The translations under genes and the position numbers were made by a program. The notes under the pieces are model-generated. The model was not told the DNA's origin. It saw only the letters and a list, made by a program, of their open reading frames with translations, and ran no database searches. Shown here piece by piece: positions 17,552-26,388 of a DNA stretch of 64,000 bases. The stretch comes from Roseibium algicola (GTDB lineage Bacteria > Pseudomonadota > Alphaproteobacteria > Rhizobiales > Stappiaceae), in contig NZ_CP019630.1 in NCBI RefSeq assembly GCF_001999245.1, forward strand, positions 1,178,001 through 1,242,000, read 5' to 3'. Positions within the stretch are counted from its first letter, which is position 1. Each line of letters begins with the position of its first letter.

Positions 17552-19471
17552 GTGACTTCCAAGCTCGATACCCCGCTTCTTGACAAGGTCAAGTCCCCGG
17601 CCGATCTGCGCCTGCTCGATGAAAGCGAACTCAAGCAGCTCGCCGAAGAGTTGCGTGCGGAAACGATTGACGCCGTGTCGATTACTGGCGGACACCTGGG
17701 CGCCGGGCTTGGCGTCGTGGAACTTACTGTCGCGCTGCACTACGTGTTCAACACACCGGAAGACAAGCTCATCTGGGACGTCGGCCACCAGTGCTATCCG
17801 CACAAGATCCTGACGGAACGCCGCGACCGCATTCGCACGCTTCGCCAAGGCGATGGCCTGTCCGGCTTCACGAAACGCGCCGAAAGCGACTTTGACCCGT
17901 TTGGTGCAGCCCATTCCTCGACGTCGATCTCGGCAGGCCTCGGCATGGCCGCCGGACGGGATCTGAAGGGCGGAAACAATAACGTCATAGCGGTGATCGG
18001 TGACGGCGCCATGTCCGCCGGCATGGCCTACGAGGCGATGAACAACGCCGGCCATCTCGGCTCTCGCCTTATCGTCATCCTGAACGACAACGACATGTCC
18101 ATTGCGCCGCCGGTCGGCGCCATGTCCGCCTATCTGGCCAGGCTCGTTTCAGGCCCGACCTACCAGACCCTGCGCGATGCGGCCAAGAACCTGGTGAAGA
18201 ACCTGCCCAAACCCATGTTCGAAAAGGCGGCCCGGGCTGAAGAATATGCCCGCGGGTTCTGGACGGGCGGCACGCTGTTCGAGGAACTCGGTTTCTATTA
18301 TGTCGGTCCGGTGGACGGTCATAACCTGGAACACCTGCTGCCTGTTCTGAAGAATGTCCGCGACACCCACCATGGCCCGATCCTGATCCATGCGGTCACG
18401 CAGAAGGGCAAGGGTTATGCTCCTGCCGAAGGGGCCAAGGACAAGTATCACGGCGTTGCCAAGTTTGATGTCGTCACCGGCAAGCAGTCCAAGCCGAAGG
18501 CCAATGCACCCAGCTACACCAACGTCTTTGCGACGTCCTTGATCAAGGAAGCGGAAACGGACGACAAGGTGGTCGCGATTACAGCTGCCATGCCGGACGG
18601 AACAGGCCTTGATCTGTTCGGCGAAGCCTATCCGAAACGCACCTTCGACGTCGGTATCGCCGAACAGCACGCGGTCACTTTTGCCGCGGGTCTTGCCACC
18701 GAAGGCTTCAAGCCCTTCTGCGCGATTTACTCCACATTCCTGCAGCGCGCCTATGATCAGGTTGTCCACGATGTGGCGATCCAGGGTCTGCCGGTGCGTT
18801 TCCCGATTGACCGTGCAGGCCTCGTTGGTGCGGATGGCCCGACCCATGCCGGCGCTTTCGACACCGCTTTCCTGACCTGCCTTCCCGGCTTTGTCGTCAT
18901 GGCGGCTTCGGACGAAGTGGAGCTGCGCCACATGGTGGCAACTGCCGTTGCCTATGACGAAGGCCCGATCTCCTTCCGCTATCCTCGCGGTGAAGGTGTC
19001 GGCCTGGAGATGCCGGAACGCGGCAGCGTGCTTGAAATCGGCAAGGGTGTCATCCGCAGGGAGGGCACCAAGGTTGCCCTTCTCAACTTCGGTGGCCGCA
19101 TGAGCGAATGCCTCAAGGCGGCGGACGAACTGGATGCGGCCGGTCTTTCGACCACAGTTGCAGATGCCCGCTTCGCAAAGCCGCTCGACATGGACATGAT
19201 CCGCCGTCTTGCCCGCGAACATGAAGTTCTCGTGATGATCGAAGAAGGCTCCGCCGGTGGTTTCGGCAGCCATGTGCTGACCCGGCTTGCCGAGGAAGGT
19301 TTGCTGGACAATGGACTGAAAGTGCGTGCCCTTGCCTTGCCGGATGCCTATCTCGACCACGACAAGCCGGACCTGATGTATGCCCGGGCAGGCCTCACCT
19401 GCGACGGCATCCTGAAGACCGTCTTCACCGCACTCGGAACGGCCTCCGTCAGCGCGCCGCAACGCGCCTGA
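17552..19471 (+). CDS. dxs: 1-deoxy-D-xylulose-5-phosphate synthase
   Basis: 639 residues from the GTG at 17552, which gives the usual opening [25 protein letters not shown] is 11 bases upstream. A longer in-frame reading to 17486 adds non-conserved residues. Thiamine-diphosphate features are intact: [34 protein letters not shown] (Mg/ThDP motif, GDG...N), [18 protein letters not shown] (catalytic Glu) and the [16 protein letters not shown] segment. It condenses pyruvate and glyceraldehyde-3-phosphate in the first step of the MEP isoprenoid pathway; the product also feeds thiamine and pyridoxal synthesis. Confidence 0.97.
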   Translation: MTSKLDTPLLDKVKSPADLRLLDESELKQLAEELRAETIDAVSITGGHLGAGLGVVELTVALHYVFNTPEDKLIWDVGHQCYPHKILTERRDRIRTLRQGDGLSGFTKRAESDFDPFGAAHSSTSISAGLGMAAGRDLKGGNNNVIAVIGDGAMSAGMAYEAMNNAGHLGSRLIVILNDNDMSIAPPVGAMSAYLARLVSGPTYQTLRDAAKNLVKNLPKPMFEKAARAEEYARGFWTGGTLFEELGFYYVGPVDGHNLEHLLPVLKNVRDTHHGPILIHAVTQKGKGYAPAEGAKDKYHGVAKFDVVTGKQSKPKANAPSYTNVFATSLIKEAETDDKVVAITAAMPDGTGLDLFGEAYPKRTFDVGIAEQHAVTFAAGLATEGFKPFCAIYSTFLQRAYDQVVHDVAIQGLPVRFPIDRAGLVGADGPTHAGAFDTAFLTCLPGFVVMAASDEVELRHMVATAVAYDEGPISFRYPRGEGVGLEMPERGSVLEIGKGVIRREGTKVALLNFGGRMSECLKAADELDAAGLSTTVADARFAKPLDMDMIRRLAREHEVLVMIEEGSAGGFGSHVLTRLAEEGLLDNGLKVRALALPDAYLDHDKPDLMYARAGLTCDGILKTVFTALGTASVSAPQRA

Positions 19472-19696
19472 CCGGTCTTCAGGTCACCGGCTCCAGCACG
19501 CGGCATACTGTAATGGACAAAGTCGATTGGGGAGCGGGTTTCAAACCTGATTGACACAGGCCGCCATACCTGAAAAGGCTGGTCGAAAGAAACAGACGCG
19601 TCGGATCAATCCGGCGCTTTTGTTTTATTTCTGGAGCACGATACCGGCCGCGACGCTTCTGTTGGAGCTGCGGCGATCCATCGTCAGGATGCAGCC

Positions 19697-21130
19697 ATGG
19701 CTCAGACCCTTCTTTCCGTGTCCGCTCTCTTGTTGTCCGTTGCCCTGCTCATATTCGGGCACGGTCTGCAGACGACACTGCTGCCGCTGGCCGCCGAACG
19801 GTTTTACTTCACCGACTTCGAAATCGGTCTGGTCTCTTCGGCCTATTTCTTCGGCATGGTGCTTGGCTGTCTCGGCGCACCTCTGGTGATCATGCGGGCC
19901 GGGCACATTCGCGCCTTTGCCGCACTTGTTTCGCTGATGTCGGCCGCCGCCATCCTGCATCCCGTGCTTATCGACCCCTATGCCTGGATGATCATCCGCA
20001 TGATCTCCGGCTTCAGTCTTGCCGGCTTCTACATGATCGTCGAAAGCTGGCTCAACGAAAGCGCGTCCAACGAGAACCGCGGCACGGTGATGTCGTTTTA
20101 CATCGTCATCCTGTTCGGTGCCCTGATGCTGGGCCAGATCTCGATCGCGTCGATGAATATTGCCGATTTCATCCCGTTCGCGATTGCCTCGGTGATGGTG
20201 TCCCTTGCGGTGATGCCCGTTTCGCTGACCACCTCGACCCAACCTGCACCGATCACGCTGGTGCGGTTCCAGCCCGTCAAGCTCTACAAGAACTCCCCTG
20301 CCGCCTTCATCGGCGTGCTGTTTATCGGCAGTTCGCAAGGAGCCCTGCTGACGCTGTCTTCGCTCTACGGGTCCCAGATCGGCCTCTCGACCAAGGAAGC
20401 CGCCTTTTATGCGGCGGCCATCGTCGGCGGCGGGCTTATCGCACAGTGGCCCGTTGGGCGTTTGTCCGACCGCATTGACCGGCGCCTTGTGATCGCAGGG
20501 CTCGGGATCGCAACCGCTGCCGTTTCGGCAGCTATCGTGTTCTTCTCGCCGAAGGACTTCACGATTGCCATACTGAGCGCCGTGGCCGTGGGCATGGTCG
20601 TCCAACCGCTTTATGCAATCGCGGTTGCGCACGCCTTCGACCACGCGGCCGCTGAAGATTTTGTCGCCACGTCGTCCGGCATGCTGCTGTCGTTCGGTAT
20701 CGGATCAATCATCGGGCCGCTGGCCGCCTCCATGATCATGAGCAACACCGGCCCATCCGGGCTCTACATCATGATCATTGGGGCCAATATCCTGATGGTG
20801 ATCTTCATCCTTGCCCGCGTCCTGACCCGTCAGGCACCGACAGCAGAAGAAAAGACCGACTTCGAATACGCTTCCACGGCACAGGTCGGTTCGGTTATCT
20901 CCGCTGAACCGCTGGATGCAGCAGCAGAAGAATACGTCATCGCGCCTGAAGATTTCCCCGCCTACGAAGACGACATCTACAATTTCGAATCGTCATCCGA
21001 TGCAGAGGCAGGGGCAGAGGCAGAGGCAGAGGCAGAGGCAGAGGCAGAGGAAAACAACGCGTCCGCTGAAGGTGCCGCAACGGATGAAGCTCCGGATGCG
21101 ACTGCAGACAAGACAACTCCAAAGAGCTGA
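19697..21130 (+). CDS. MFS transporter with acidic repeat tail
   Basis: 477 residues. Residues 1-385 give twelve hydrophobic segments of a major facilitator; GLVSSAYFFGMVLGCLGAPLVIMRAGHIRAF between helices 2 and 3 is the MFS signature region, and PVGRLSDRIDRRLVIAG is the equivalent after helix 8. The fold resembles the YcaD-like group. The last 90 residues are cytosolic and acidic, with an (Ala-Glu)n run encoded by a hexanucleotide repeat. The substrate cannot be inferred. It sits about 225 bases after dxs on the same strand and before the copper-delivery genes. Confidence 0.88.
   Translation: MAQTLLSVSALLLSVALLIFGHGLQTTLLPLAAERFYFTDFEIGLVSSAYFFGMVLGCLGAPLVIMRAGHIRAFAALVSLMSAAAILHPVLIDPYAWMIIRMISGFSLAGFYMIVESWLNESASNENRGTVMSFYIVILFGALMLGQISIASMNIADFIPFAIASVMVSLAVMPVSLTTSTQPAPITLVRFQPVKLYKNSPAAFIGVLFIGSSQGALLTLSSLYGSQIGLSTKEAAFYAAAIVGGGLIAQWPVGRLSDRIDRRLVIAGLGIATAAVSAAIVFFSPKDFTIAILSAVAVGMVVQPLYAIAVAHAFDHAAAEDFVATSSGMLLSFGIGSIIGPLAASMIMSNTGPSGLYIMIIGANILMVIFILARVLTRQAPTAEEKTDFEYASTAQVGSVISAEPLDAAAEEYVIAPEDFPAYEDDIYNFESSSDAEAGAEAEAEAEAEAEENNASAEGAATDEAPDATADKTTPKS
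21002..21049 (+). repeat. GCAGAG hexanucleotide microsatellite (8 units)
   Basis: Eight tandem units, one of them GCAGGG, encode the Ala-Glu (one Gly) repeat in the MFS transporter's tail. The unit is in frame, so copy-number change alters length only. Confidence 0.95.
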
Positions 21131-21222
21131 CACCGCCACTCGGCGGGTGACAGGCCTCAGCCCATGCACCTGCGCGGTTTCGCCCCTCGACACGGCATTC
21201 CAACCGGCTTATAGCCGCTAGC

Positions 21223-21615
21223 ATGAATGCGCGCGTCACAAAGCTGCAACAGCTAAGGCAGGAGCGCCACCCTCTGGTGGCGCTGGCAACCCTTGCCTTT
21301 GCAATGCGGCTTGTTCTGCTGGTTCTCGCCAGCGCGCTGACGCCGGACGCAGCTGTTGCCGCGGGCCTTACCAGTCTCTGCCAGCCCTCCGGGCAGGAAC
21401 AAAACCTTCCTGGACCGCACAACCCGCTGACCTGCCAATGCGGCCCGGTCTGTGCTCATGGCTGTGCTATCGCGCCCTGCCTTGCAGGTGCTTTCGCCCC
21501 TCTGAATCTGTCGCCCGAAATTTCCGCCACTGAACGCGTTCCGGCAGGGCAACAGGCTGTGCTGGCGCCTCCTCATCGAGCCACCGCCATCAGGGCTCCC
21601 CCTTCCTTGATCTGA
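21223..21615 (+). CDS. Small Cys-rich membrane or exported protein, DUF2946-like
   Basis: 130 residues. A hydrophobic segment at about 18-47 (LVALATLAFAMRLVLLVLASALTP) is followed by a Cys cluster at about 70-86 with the pattern C-x-C-x3-C-x3-C-x4-C, then a Pro/Ala-rich tail. It lies 38 bases upstream of the PCuAC copper chaperone gene and two genes before SCO. Small proteins of this sort, some classed as DUF2946, often accompany copper genes, so a role in copper binding or import is likely. The family name is a tentative match made from memory. Confidence 0.65.
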   Translation: MNARVTKLQQLRQERHPLVALATLAFAMRLVLLVLASALTPDAAVAAGLTSLCQPSGQEQNLPGPHNPLTCQCGPVCAHGCAIAPCLAGAFAPLNLSPEISATERVPAGQQAVLAPPHRATAIRAPPSLI

Positions 21616-21653
21616 AAAAGCTTCCAACTTCTCAGACCTCAAGGAATAGTATT

Positions 21654-22172
21654 ATGAAACTCTGGAAATCCGTTGCGGCCGCGGCCGCCCTTTCGCTTGT
21701 CTCCCTGTCCGCCCTTGCCAGTGACTACAAGGTTGGTGAACTGACCCTGACCCAACCCTGGACCCGTGCGACTCCGCCCAAAGCAAAGGCCGGTGGCGGT
21801 TTCGTCGAGATCGTCAACAACGGCACCGACACTGACCGCCTTGTCGCGGTCAGTTCAGATGTTGCCGCGAAGGTGGAAATCCACGAGATGGCAGTCACCG
21901 ACGGCGTGATGAAAATGCGCAAGATGGAAAATGGCATCGACATCCCGGCTGGCGAAACGGTTGCGCTTCAACCGGGCGGCTTCCACATCATGTTCATGGG
22001 CCTGAACCAATCCTTCGAAGAAGGCACCAGCATTCCGGTTGTCCTGACCTTCGAAAAGGCCGGGGACGTTGCCATCGAACTTCCAGTTGCCAAGATGGGC
22101 GCCAAGGCACCTGATGGCGAAGCTGCGCATGGTGCGATGGACCACAGCAAGATGGATCACGGCAAGAACTAA
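21654..22172 (+). CDS. Periplasmic copper chaperone PCuAC
   Basis: 172 residues with a clean signal peptide (residues 1-22, cleaving near ALA-SDY). The copper site is visible: HEMAVTDGVMKM supplies the first His and Met, and GGFHIMFMGL supplies the HxM pair, fitting the family's H(M)x10Mx21HxM spacing. The C-terminus adds a His/Met tail (HGAMDHSKMDHGKN) that could hold further copper. PCuAC carries Cu(I) in the periplasm to the Cu-A and Cu-B centres of cytochrome oxidase together with SCO, whose gene follows. The tail resembles those of other alphaproteobacterial members. Confidence 0.95.
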   Translation: MKLWKSVAAAAALSLVSLSALASDYKVGELTLTQPWTRATPPKAKAGGGFVEIVNNGTDTDRLVAVSSDVAAKVEIHEMAVTDGVMKMRKMENGIDIPAGETVALQPGGFHIMFMGLNQSFEEGTSIPVVLTFEKAGDVAIELPVAKMGAKAPDGEAAHGAMDHSKMDHGKN

Positions 22173-22184
22173 GCCCCGTCAGCG

Positions 22185-22212
22185 GGCGTTGCCTCGGCGA
22201 AGACGCAACGCC
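22185..22212 (+). terminator. Weak hairpin between PCuAC and SCO genes
   Basis: GGCGTTGC / GCAACGCC, an 8-bp stem with a 12-base loop, followed by AGCAATTTCTTTT. It may end or attenuate the PCuAC transcript or protect its 3' end. The T tract is broken, so termination is uncertain. Confidence 0.4.
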
Positions 22213-22295
22213 AGCAATTTCTTTTCCAAGCGCCAGAGCCGCCAGCCCGTCTCGAAGCCGGCACTGAAGGCTCTGGCCAAAGCAGGACGAAACCG

Positions 22296-22922
22296 ATGTC
22301 TGGTTTGAAACTCTTCCGGTATGTGGCCTGGGCTGCTGTTGCCGTGCTCGCTGTCGTGTCCGGTGTTCTGGTCTATCAGCAGACTGCCGGCAACAAGGGC
22401 ACCGGTGCCTTGATCGAGCCGCTTGCGGCCATTGGCGGCCCGTTCGAACTTGTCAGCGGCACCGGCGAAACGGTGACCGACGAGACCTTCTCCACCAAGC
22501 CGACAGTGATGTTCTTCGGCTTTACCTTCTGTCCGGACGTCTGCCCGACCACCCTTTCCGAACTTCAGGGCTGGATGGCTGAACTCGGACCGGATGCGGA
22601 CAAGCTCAACTATGCTTTCGTCACTGTGGATCCGGAACGCGATACGCCCGAAGTCATGCGTGACTATGTCTGGGCATTCGACAAGCGTATAGTTCCGCTG
22701 ACCGGTTCGCGGGAACAGATCGATGCGATGCTGAAGGCCTATCGGGTCTACTCCAAGAAGGTGCCACTTGACGATGGCGACTATACGATGGACCATTCCG
22801 CTGCCGTCTACCTGATGAGCGCCGACAACAAGTTCGTCGGTACCATTGCCTATGGCGAGGCGGAGGAAAATGCCCTGAAGAAGCTGCGCAGGCTGATCGA
22901 CAACGCACCTGCCTCTTCCTGA
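22296..22922 (+). CDS. SCO1/SenC-family copper metallochaperone
   Basis: 208 residues with one N-terminal membrane anchor (about 6-26) and a thioredoxin-like domain outside. The copper ligands are present: FCPDVCPTTL (CxxxC, about 79-83) and the distal His in YTMDHSAAVYL. AGGA lies 8 bases before the ATG. With PCuAC upstream it should deliver copper to, or reduce the cysteines of, the Cu-A site of an aa3-type cytochrome oxidase. No oxidase genes are in this window, so these copper genes are separated from their target. Confidence 0.95.
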   Translation: MSGLKLFRYVAWAAVAVLAVVSGVLVYQQTAGNKGTGALIEPLAAIGGPFELVSGTGETVTDETFSTKPTVMFFGFTFCPDVCPTTLSELQGWMAELGPDADKLNYAFVTVDPERDTPEVMRDYVWAFDKRIVPLTGSREQIDAMLKAYRVYSKKVPLDDGDYTMDHSAAVYLMSADNKFVGTIAYGEAEENALKKLRRLIDNAPASS

Positions 22923-22950
22923 GACAAGTATCTGGAGCAAGCCGGACACG

Positions 22951-23085
22951 ATGCGTATGCCGCTGTTCATGGGACTGACCGCCGGCGCGACGGGCCTCGT
23001 CGCGCTTTCGGCGTTTCTGTGGCTATATGCCGGTGAACGGGTTTATGCCGACCGCCTGATCTCGGCAATCGCCGGCTGCTTCTGA
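22951..23085 (+). CDS. 44-residue single-pass membrane protein
   Basis: ATG at 22951 with GGAG upstream and TGA at 23083-23085. The product has one clear hydrophobic helix (about 5-26, LFMGLTAGATGLVALSAFLWLY) followed by a short polar tail, ERVYADRLISAIAGCF, ending in Cys-Phe. It lies 28 bases after the SCO stop and 7 bases before tlyA, so it fits snugly into an operon. The tight spacing, the ribosome site and the coherent helix argue that it is real despite its size. It could be a copper or oxidase accessory peptide, but there is no direct evidence. Confidence 0.6.
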   Translation: MRMPLFMGLTAGATGLVALSAFLWLYAGERVYADRLISAIAGCF

Positions 23086-23092
23086 AGACCGC

Positions 23093-23833
23093 ATGTCCAA
23101 ACAACGCCTCGACCAGCATCTCGTTGATACGGGTGTCTTTCCAAGCCGCGCACGGGCGCGTGACGCAATCCTGCGCGGAACGGTGAGTGTCGATGGTCAT
23201 CTATGCACCAAACCGGCGCAGAAAACTTCGGCAGACGCCAGCATCACGGTTAAAGATCCCGCTTCCGGTTATGTAAGCCGGGCCGCGCTGAAGCTGATCG
23301 AAGGCCTCGACCGGTTCACGGTCGACCCCGCAGGCCGGATCTGCCTCGATATTGGCGCGTCCACAGGCGGATTTACCCAGGTTCTGCTGGAACGTGGGGC
23401 CAAAAAGGTTCACGCCATCGATGTCGGGCATGGTCAGTTGCACGACAGTCTGAAGTCACACCCGAAGGTGGCCGCGCGCGACGGCCTCAACGCCCGGGAC
23501 CTGACCTCACAGGACCTTGGAGGAGACGCCCCGGCTCTGCTTGTCTCGGATGTCAGCTTCATCTCGCTAAAGCTTGCCCTTCCTCCCGCTCTTGCGCTGG
23601 CTGCACCGGGTGCTGAAGGCGTCTTTCTGGTGAAGCCGCAATTCGAGGCGGGCAAGGACAAAATCGGCAAAGGCGGCCTGGTCGATCCGGAAATTGCCGA
23701 AGAGACCGCAAAATCCCTACAGATGTGGTTGGACACCATTCCCGCCTGGCAGGCAGGCGACCTCGTCCCCTCGCCGGTCAAGGGTGGTGACGGCAATGCG
23801 GAATGGTTGCTCTACGGAAAGAAAGCCGGTTGA
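23093..23833 (+). CDS. tlyA: TlyA-family rRNA 2'-O-methyltransferase (hemolysin A)
   Basis: 246 residues. An N-terminal S4 RNA-binding domain (QRLDQHLVDTGVFPSRARARDAILRGTVSVDG, 4-35) precedes an FtsJ-like domain with the SAM motif ICLDIGASTGGFTQVLLERGAKKVHAIDVG, then LLVSDVSFISL and KPQFEAGK. In Mycobacterium, TlyA 2'-O-methylates cytidines in 16S and 23S rRNA and its loss gives capreomycin resistance; shorter Gram-negative forms may act on 23S only. It starts 7 bases after the 44-residue gene and lies upstream of another RNA methyltransferase. Confidence 0.94.
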   Translation: MSKQRLDQHLVDTGVFPSRARARDAILRGTVSVDGHLCTKPAQKTSADASITVKDPASGYVSRAALKLIEGLDRFTVDPAGRICLDIGASTGGFTQVLLERGAKKVHAIDVGHGQLHDSLKSHPKVAARDGLNARDLTSQDLGGDAPALLVSDVSFISLKLALPPALALAAPGAEGVFLVKPQFEAGKDKIGKGGLVDPEIAEETAKSLQMWLDTIPAWQAGDLVPSPVKGGDGNAEWLLYGKKAG

Positions 23834-23960
23834 GGGCTGTCGCCTTTCATCTCCTTTGACGTCTGGTGAAAGCGCAAAAGCCTGTTTCCATCAAGGGAGC
23901 GGAAAGCACGTCCCATGATCAAGACTTGCCCAAACCCCTACTTGGCGTTATCGCTCGCCC

Positions 23961-25193
23961 ATGAGCGAGAGAGAGATTGAAATCACCACGCTCGGTCACC
24001 GCGGCGACGGCGTTGCCGAGACGGAGACCGGGCCGATCTACGTGGCCGGGGCCCTGCCCGGGGAAATCGTCCGGGCGAAAGTCGTGGACGGGCGCGCCCA
24101 AAAGCATGTGATCGAAAAGCCGTCGCCGGACCGGATCGAACCCGTGTGCCGTCATTACTCCGCCTGCGGCGGCTGTTCCGTACAGCACCTTGCGGAAGAG
24201 CCGTACCTTGTCTGGAAAAGCGGGCTTGTCGAAAAGGCCTTGCGCGACCGTGGCATCGAGACCGAAGTTTCCGGGACGATAGCTGCGACCATGGGGGGGC
24301 GACGCCGGGCTGTACTGACGGCCACCCGCGCCGGACGCCACACCTTGCTCGGTTACCATGAAAAGGCCAGCCACAGGCTGGTCGATATCGCCGAATGCCC
24401 GGTGCTCGACCCGGTCATCGTTGAAGCGCTGCCCGGTCTCAAGTCCCTCGCCTCGGAAGTGCTTCCGAAAAAGGGTGAACTGCGGATGACCGTTCTGGTA
24501 ACGACCACCGGTCTGGATGTGGCCCTCGACAAGGCCGACAAGGGATACGAGCGCAAGATCCCGGCCCTGTCGCAAAAGGTCGTCGATCAGAACCTTGCGC
24601 GGCTTTCGGTCAACGGTGAAGTCATTCTGGAGTTGCGCCCGCCGCTGCTCGACATGGGCGGCATCGGCATTGTTGCCGCGCCCGGCGGGTTTGCCCAGGC
24701 GACGCTGGCAGCGGAACATGCGCTTTCCAAGCTGGTAATTGACGGTGTCGGCAAGGCCAAGACAATTGCAGATCTCTTCTCCGGCGTCGGCACATTCGCG
24801 CTCAGGCTCGGCCGACAGGCAAATGTGCATGCGGTCGAAGGCGATGCTGCGGCACTGGCCGCCTTTGACAAGGCCCTGCGCAAACCCCAAGGCCTGAAGA
24901 AGGTAACCTTTGAACGGCGAGACCTGTCACGCAGGCCGCTGGTGAAGGAAGAGCTGGAGCCTTACGACGCCGTGGTTTTCGACCCGCCGCGCGCAGGCGC
25001 TCAAGCCCAGGCAGAGCAACTGGCGCTATCCAAGGTCAAGACGATTGTTGCCGTCTCCTGCAATCCGGCGACGCTTGCCCGGGATCTGCGCATCCTGCTC
25101 GACGGCGGTTACGTGCTGCAAAGCGTCACACCAGTGGACCAGTTCCACTATTCGCCCCATATTGAAGCAGTGGCGGTGTTGACCAGACCTTGA
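23961..25193 (+). CDS. TrmA/RlmD-type RNA (uracil-5)-methyltransferase with Fe-S cluster motif
   Basis: 410 residues. The N-terminal TRAM-like beta region (IEITTLGHRGDGVAETETGPIYVAGALPGE) is followed by CRHYSACGGCSVQHL and a later AECPVLDP, the four Cys of a 4Fe-4S centre as in RlmD. The SAM domain has IADLFSGVGTFALRLG, VFDPPRAGA and the catalytic VSCNPATLARD. It should make m5U in 23S rRNA; whether it is the RlmC- or RlmD-like paralogue is unclear because alphaproteobacteria use a divergent single form. It pairs with tlyA upstream as an rRNA-modification set. Confidence 0.92.
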   Translation: MSEREIEITTLGHRGDGVAETETGPIYVAGALPGEIVRAKVVDGRAQKHVIEKPSPDRIEPVCRHYSACGGCSVQHLAEEPYLVWKSGLVEKALRDRGIETEVSGTIAATMGGRRRAVLTATRAGRHTLLGYHEKASHRLVDIAECPVLDPVIVEALPGLKSLASEVLPKKGELRMTVLVTTTGLDVALDKADKGYERKIPALSQKVVDQNLARLSVNGEVILELRPPLLDMGGIGIVAAPGGFAQATLAAEHALSKLVIDGVGKAKTIADLFSGVGTFALRLGRQANVHAVEGDAAALAAFDKALRKPQGLKKVTFERRDLSRRPLVKEELEPYDAVVFDPPRAGAQAQAEQLALSKVKTIVAVSCNPATLARDLRILLDGGYVLQSVTPVDQFHYSPHIEAVAVLTRP

Positions 25194-25207
25194 TCAGGGA
25201 GTGAGCC

Positions 25208-26317
25208 ATGAGCGCGGCGGATGAGGAATTCGGACCTGTCAAAGGAACCCGCAGCCTGCCGCCGCTCCTGAGCCTTGCCCGGCGAACGCGCTATGCGCTT
25301 TACCAGGGCAGCCGGGTCGCGCTCTACACCCTTCATTCCGAAGCCATGCGGCGGATGAACCGGGACCTCCAGAAACAGCTTCCGGAAACGCCGAAGGTGG
25401 TGCCGACCGGCCCGGTGCCGAGCCAGCGGCGCATGCTGTCGGACATCGTCAAGCTGTTTGCGGATGATCTGAAGTCCGTCGAGGACGGGATTTATCCGCT
25501 GCCTTCCGATGGCACCATGACGCCGGGCGAGCTGATCGCGACCAGCCGTGCCTTCTTCAAGGACGTGCCGGAGGTGGCACGCCGTCGCGCAAGCGGTGCA
25601 CATCAGGAGGTCAATTCCACCGAGGGGTTTGCCGCAGCACTGCCGCGCTATTACCGGCAGAACTTTCATTTTCAGACCGATGGCTGGCTGTCGGAGGAGA
25701 GTGCCAGGCTCTATGACTTCCAGGTGGATGTGCTTTTTTCAGGTGCCACTGCCGCCATGCGTCGACGGGCCCTGGTACCCTTCGCCAGGATCTTGCGCCG
25801 CAAGGACCAACGCCACGTTTCGTATCTTGATATCGCCTGCGGCACCGGCGGTCTCTTGCGGCCCGCCCTGGCCGCATTTCCGCGCCTCAAGGGCACGGGG
25901 CTCGATCTGTCGGAACCCTATCTGAACGTTGCCCGTGAGCGCCTGCCGTCGCGCCGTGCCGGCTATATTTGCGGCCTGGCCGAAACCCTGCCGTTTGCGG
26001 ACAATTCTCTCGACGTCGTATCCTGCGTCTTCCTGTTCCATGAACTGCCGCCGAAAATCCGGCGTCAGGTCATCTCGGAGGTCGCACGCGTTCTGAAACC
26101 CGGCGGCTCCTTCCTTTTCGTCGACAGCCTGCAAACCGGAGACGTGCCGGAATATGACGGCCTTCTGTCGGTCTTTCCGCAGCTTTTCCACGAGCCCTAT
26201 TTTACCTCTTATCTCAGCGAAGACCTGACGGGTATCGCCAAGGCGGCAGGGCTCGAAGAGAGCTGGATGGTGCCTGCCTTTGTCTCCCGCGTCGCGGAGT
26301 TTATCAAAAGCGACTGA
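25208..26317 (+). CDS. Class I SAM-dependent methyltransferase with long N-terminal extension
   Basis: 369 residues. The last 170 hold a UbiE-like fold: YLDIACGTGGLLRPAL (SAM motif I), GTGLDLSEPYLNVARERL, ETLPFADNSLDVVSCVFLFHELPPKIRRQVISEVARVLKPGGSFLFVD. The first 200 residues are a helical region that I do not recognise (RTRYALYQGSRVALYTLHSEAMRRM; FHFQTDGWLSEESARLYDFQVDVLF). It starts 14 bases after the RNA methyltransferase with GGGAGTG as ribosome site, so it is co-transcribed. The substrate could be a small molecule or lipid. Confidence 0.88.
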   Translation: MSAADEEFGPVKGTRSLPPLLSLARRTRYALYQGSRVALYTLHSEAMRRMNRDLQKQLPETPKVVPTGPVPSQRRMLSDIVKLFADDLKSVEDGIYPLPSDGTMTPGELIATSRAFFKDVPEVARRRASGAHQEVNSTEGFAAALPRYYRQNFHFQTDGWLSEESARLYDFQVDVLFSGATAAMRRRALVPFARILRRKDQRHVSYLDIACGTGGLLRPALAAFPRLKGTGLDLSEPYLNVARERLPSRRAGYICGLAETLPFADNSLDVVSCVFLFHELPPKIRRQVISEVARVLKPGGSFLFVDSLQTGDVPEYDGLLSVFPQLFHEPYFTSYLSEDLTGIAKAAGLEESWMVPAFVSRVAEFIKSD

Positions 26318-26319
26318 TC

Positions 26320-26336
26320 TTTCAGTATTACTGAAA
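26320..26336. promoter_or_regulatory. Perfect 17-bp palindrome upstream of the HTH-RibB gene
   Basis: TTTCAGTA-T-TACTGAAA (26320-26336) lies directly after the methyltransferase stop and 52 bases before the ATG of the HTH-RibB gene. An additional ACTGAAAA half-site occurs near 26358. It is a plausible operator, perhaps for the HTH domain encoded just downstream; it is too short and T-poor to be a convincing terminator. Confidence 0.55.
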
Positions 26337-26388
26337 AATCTCATTCCTTCTCTTGAGACTGAAAACAATCAGGCGTATATCGAACGCC

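Noticed and set aside
26318..26388. FMN riboswitch before ribB.
   Set aside because: Only 71 bases separate the genes, far less than an RFN element needs, and none of its conserved blocks is present.
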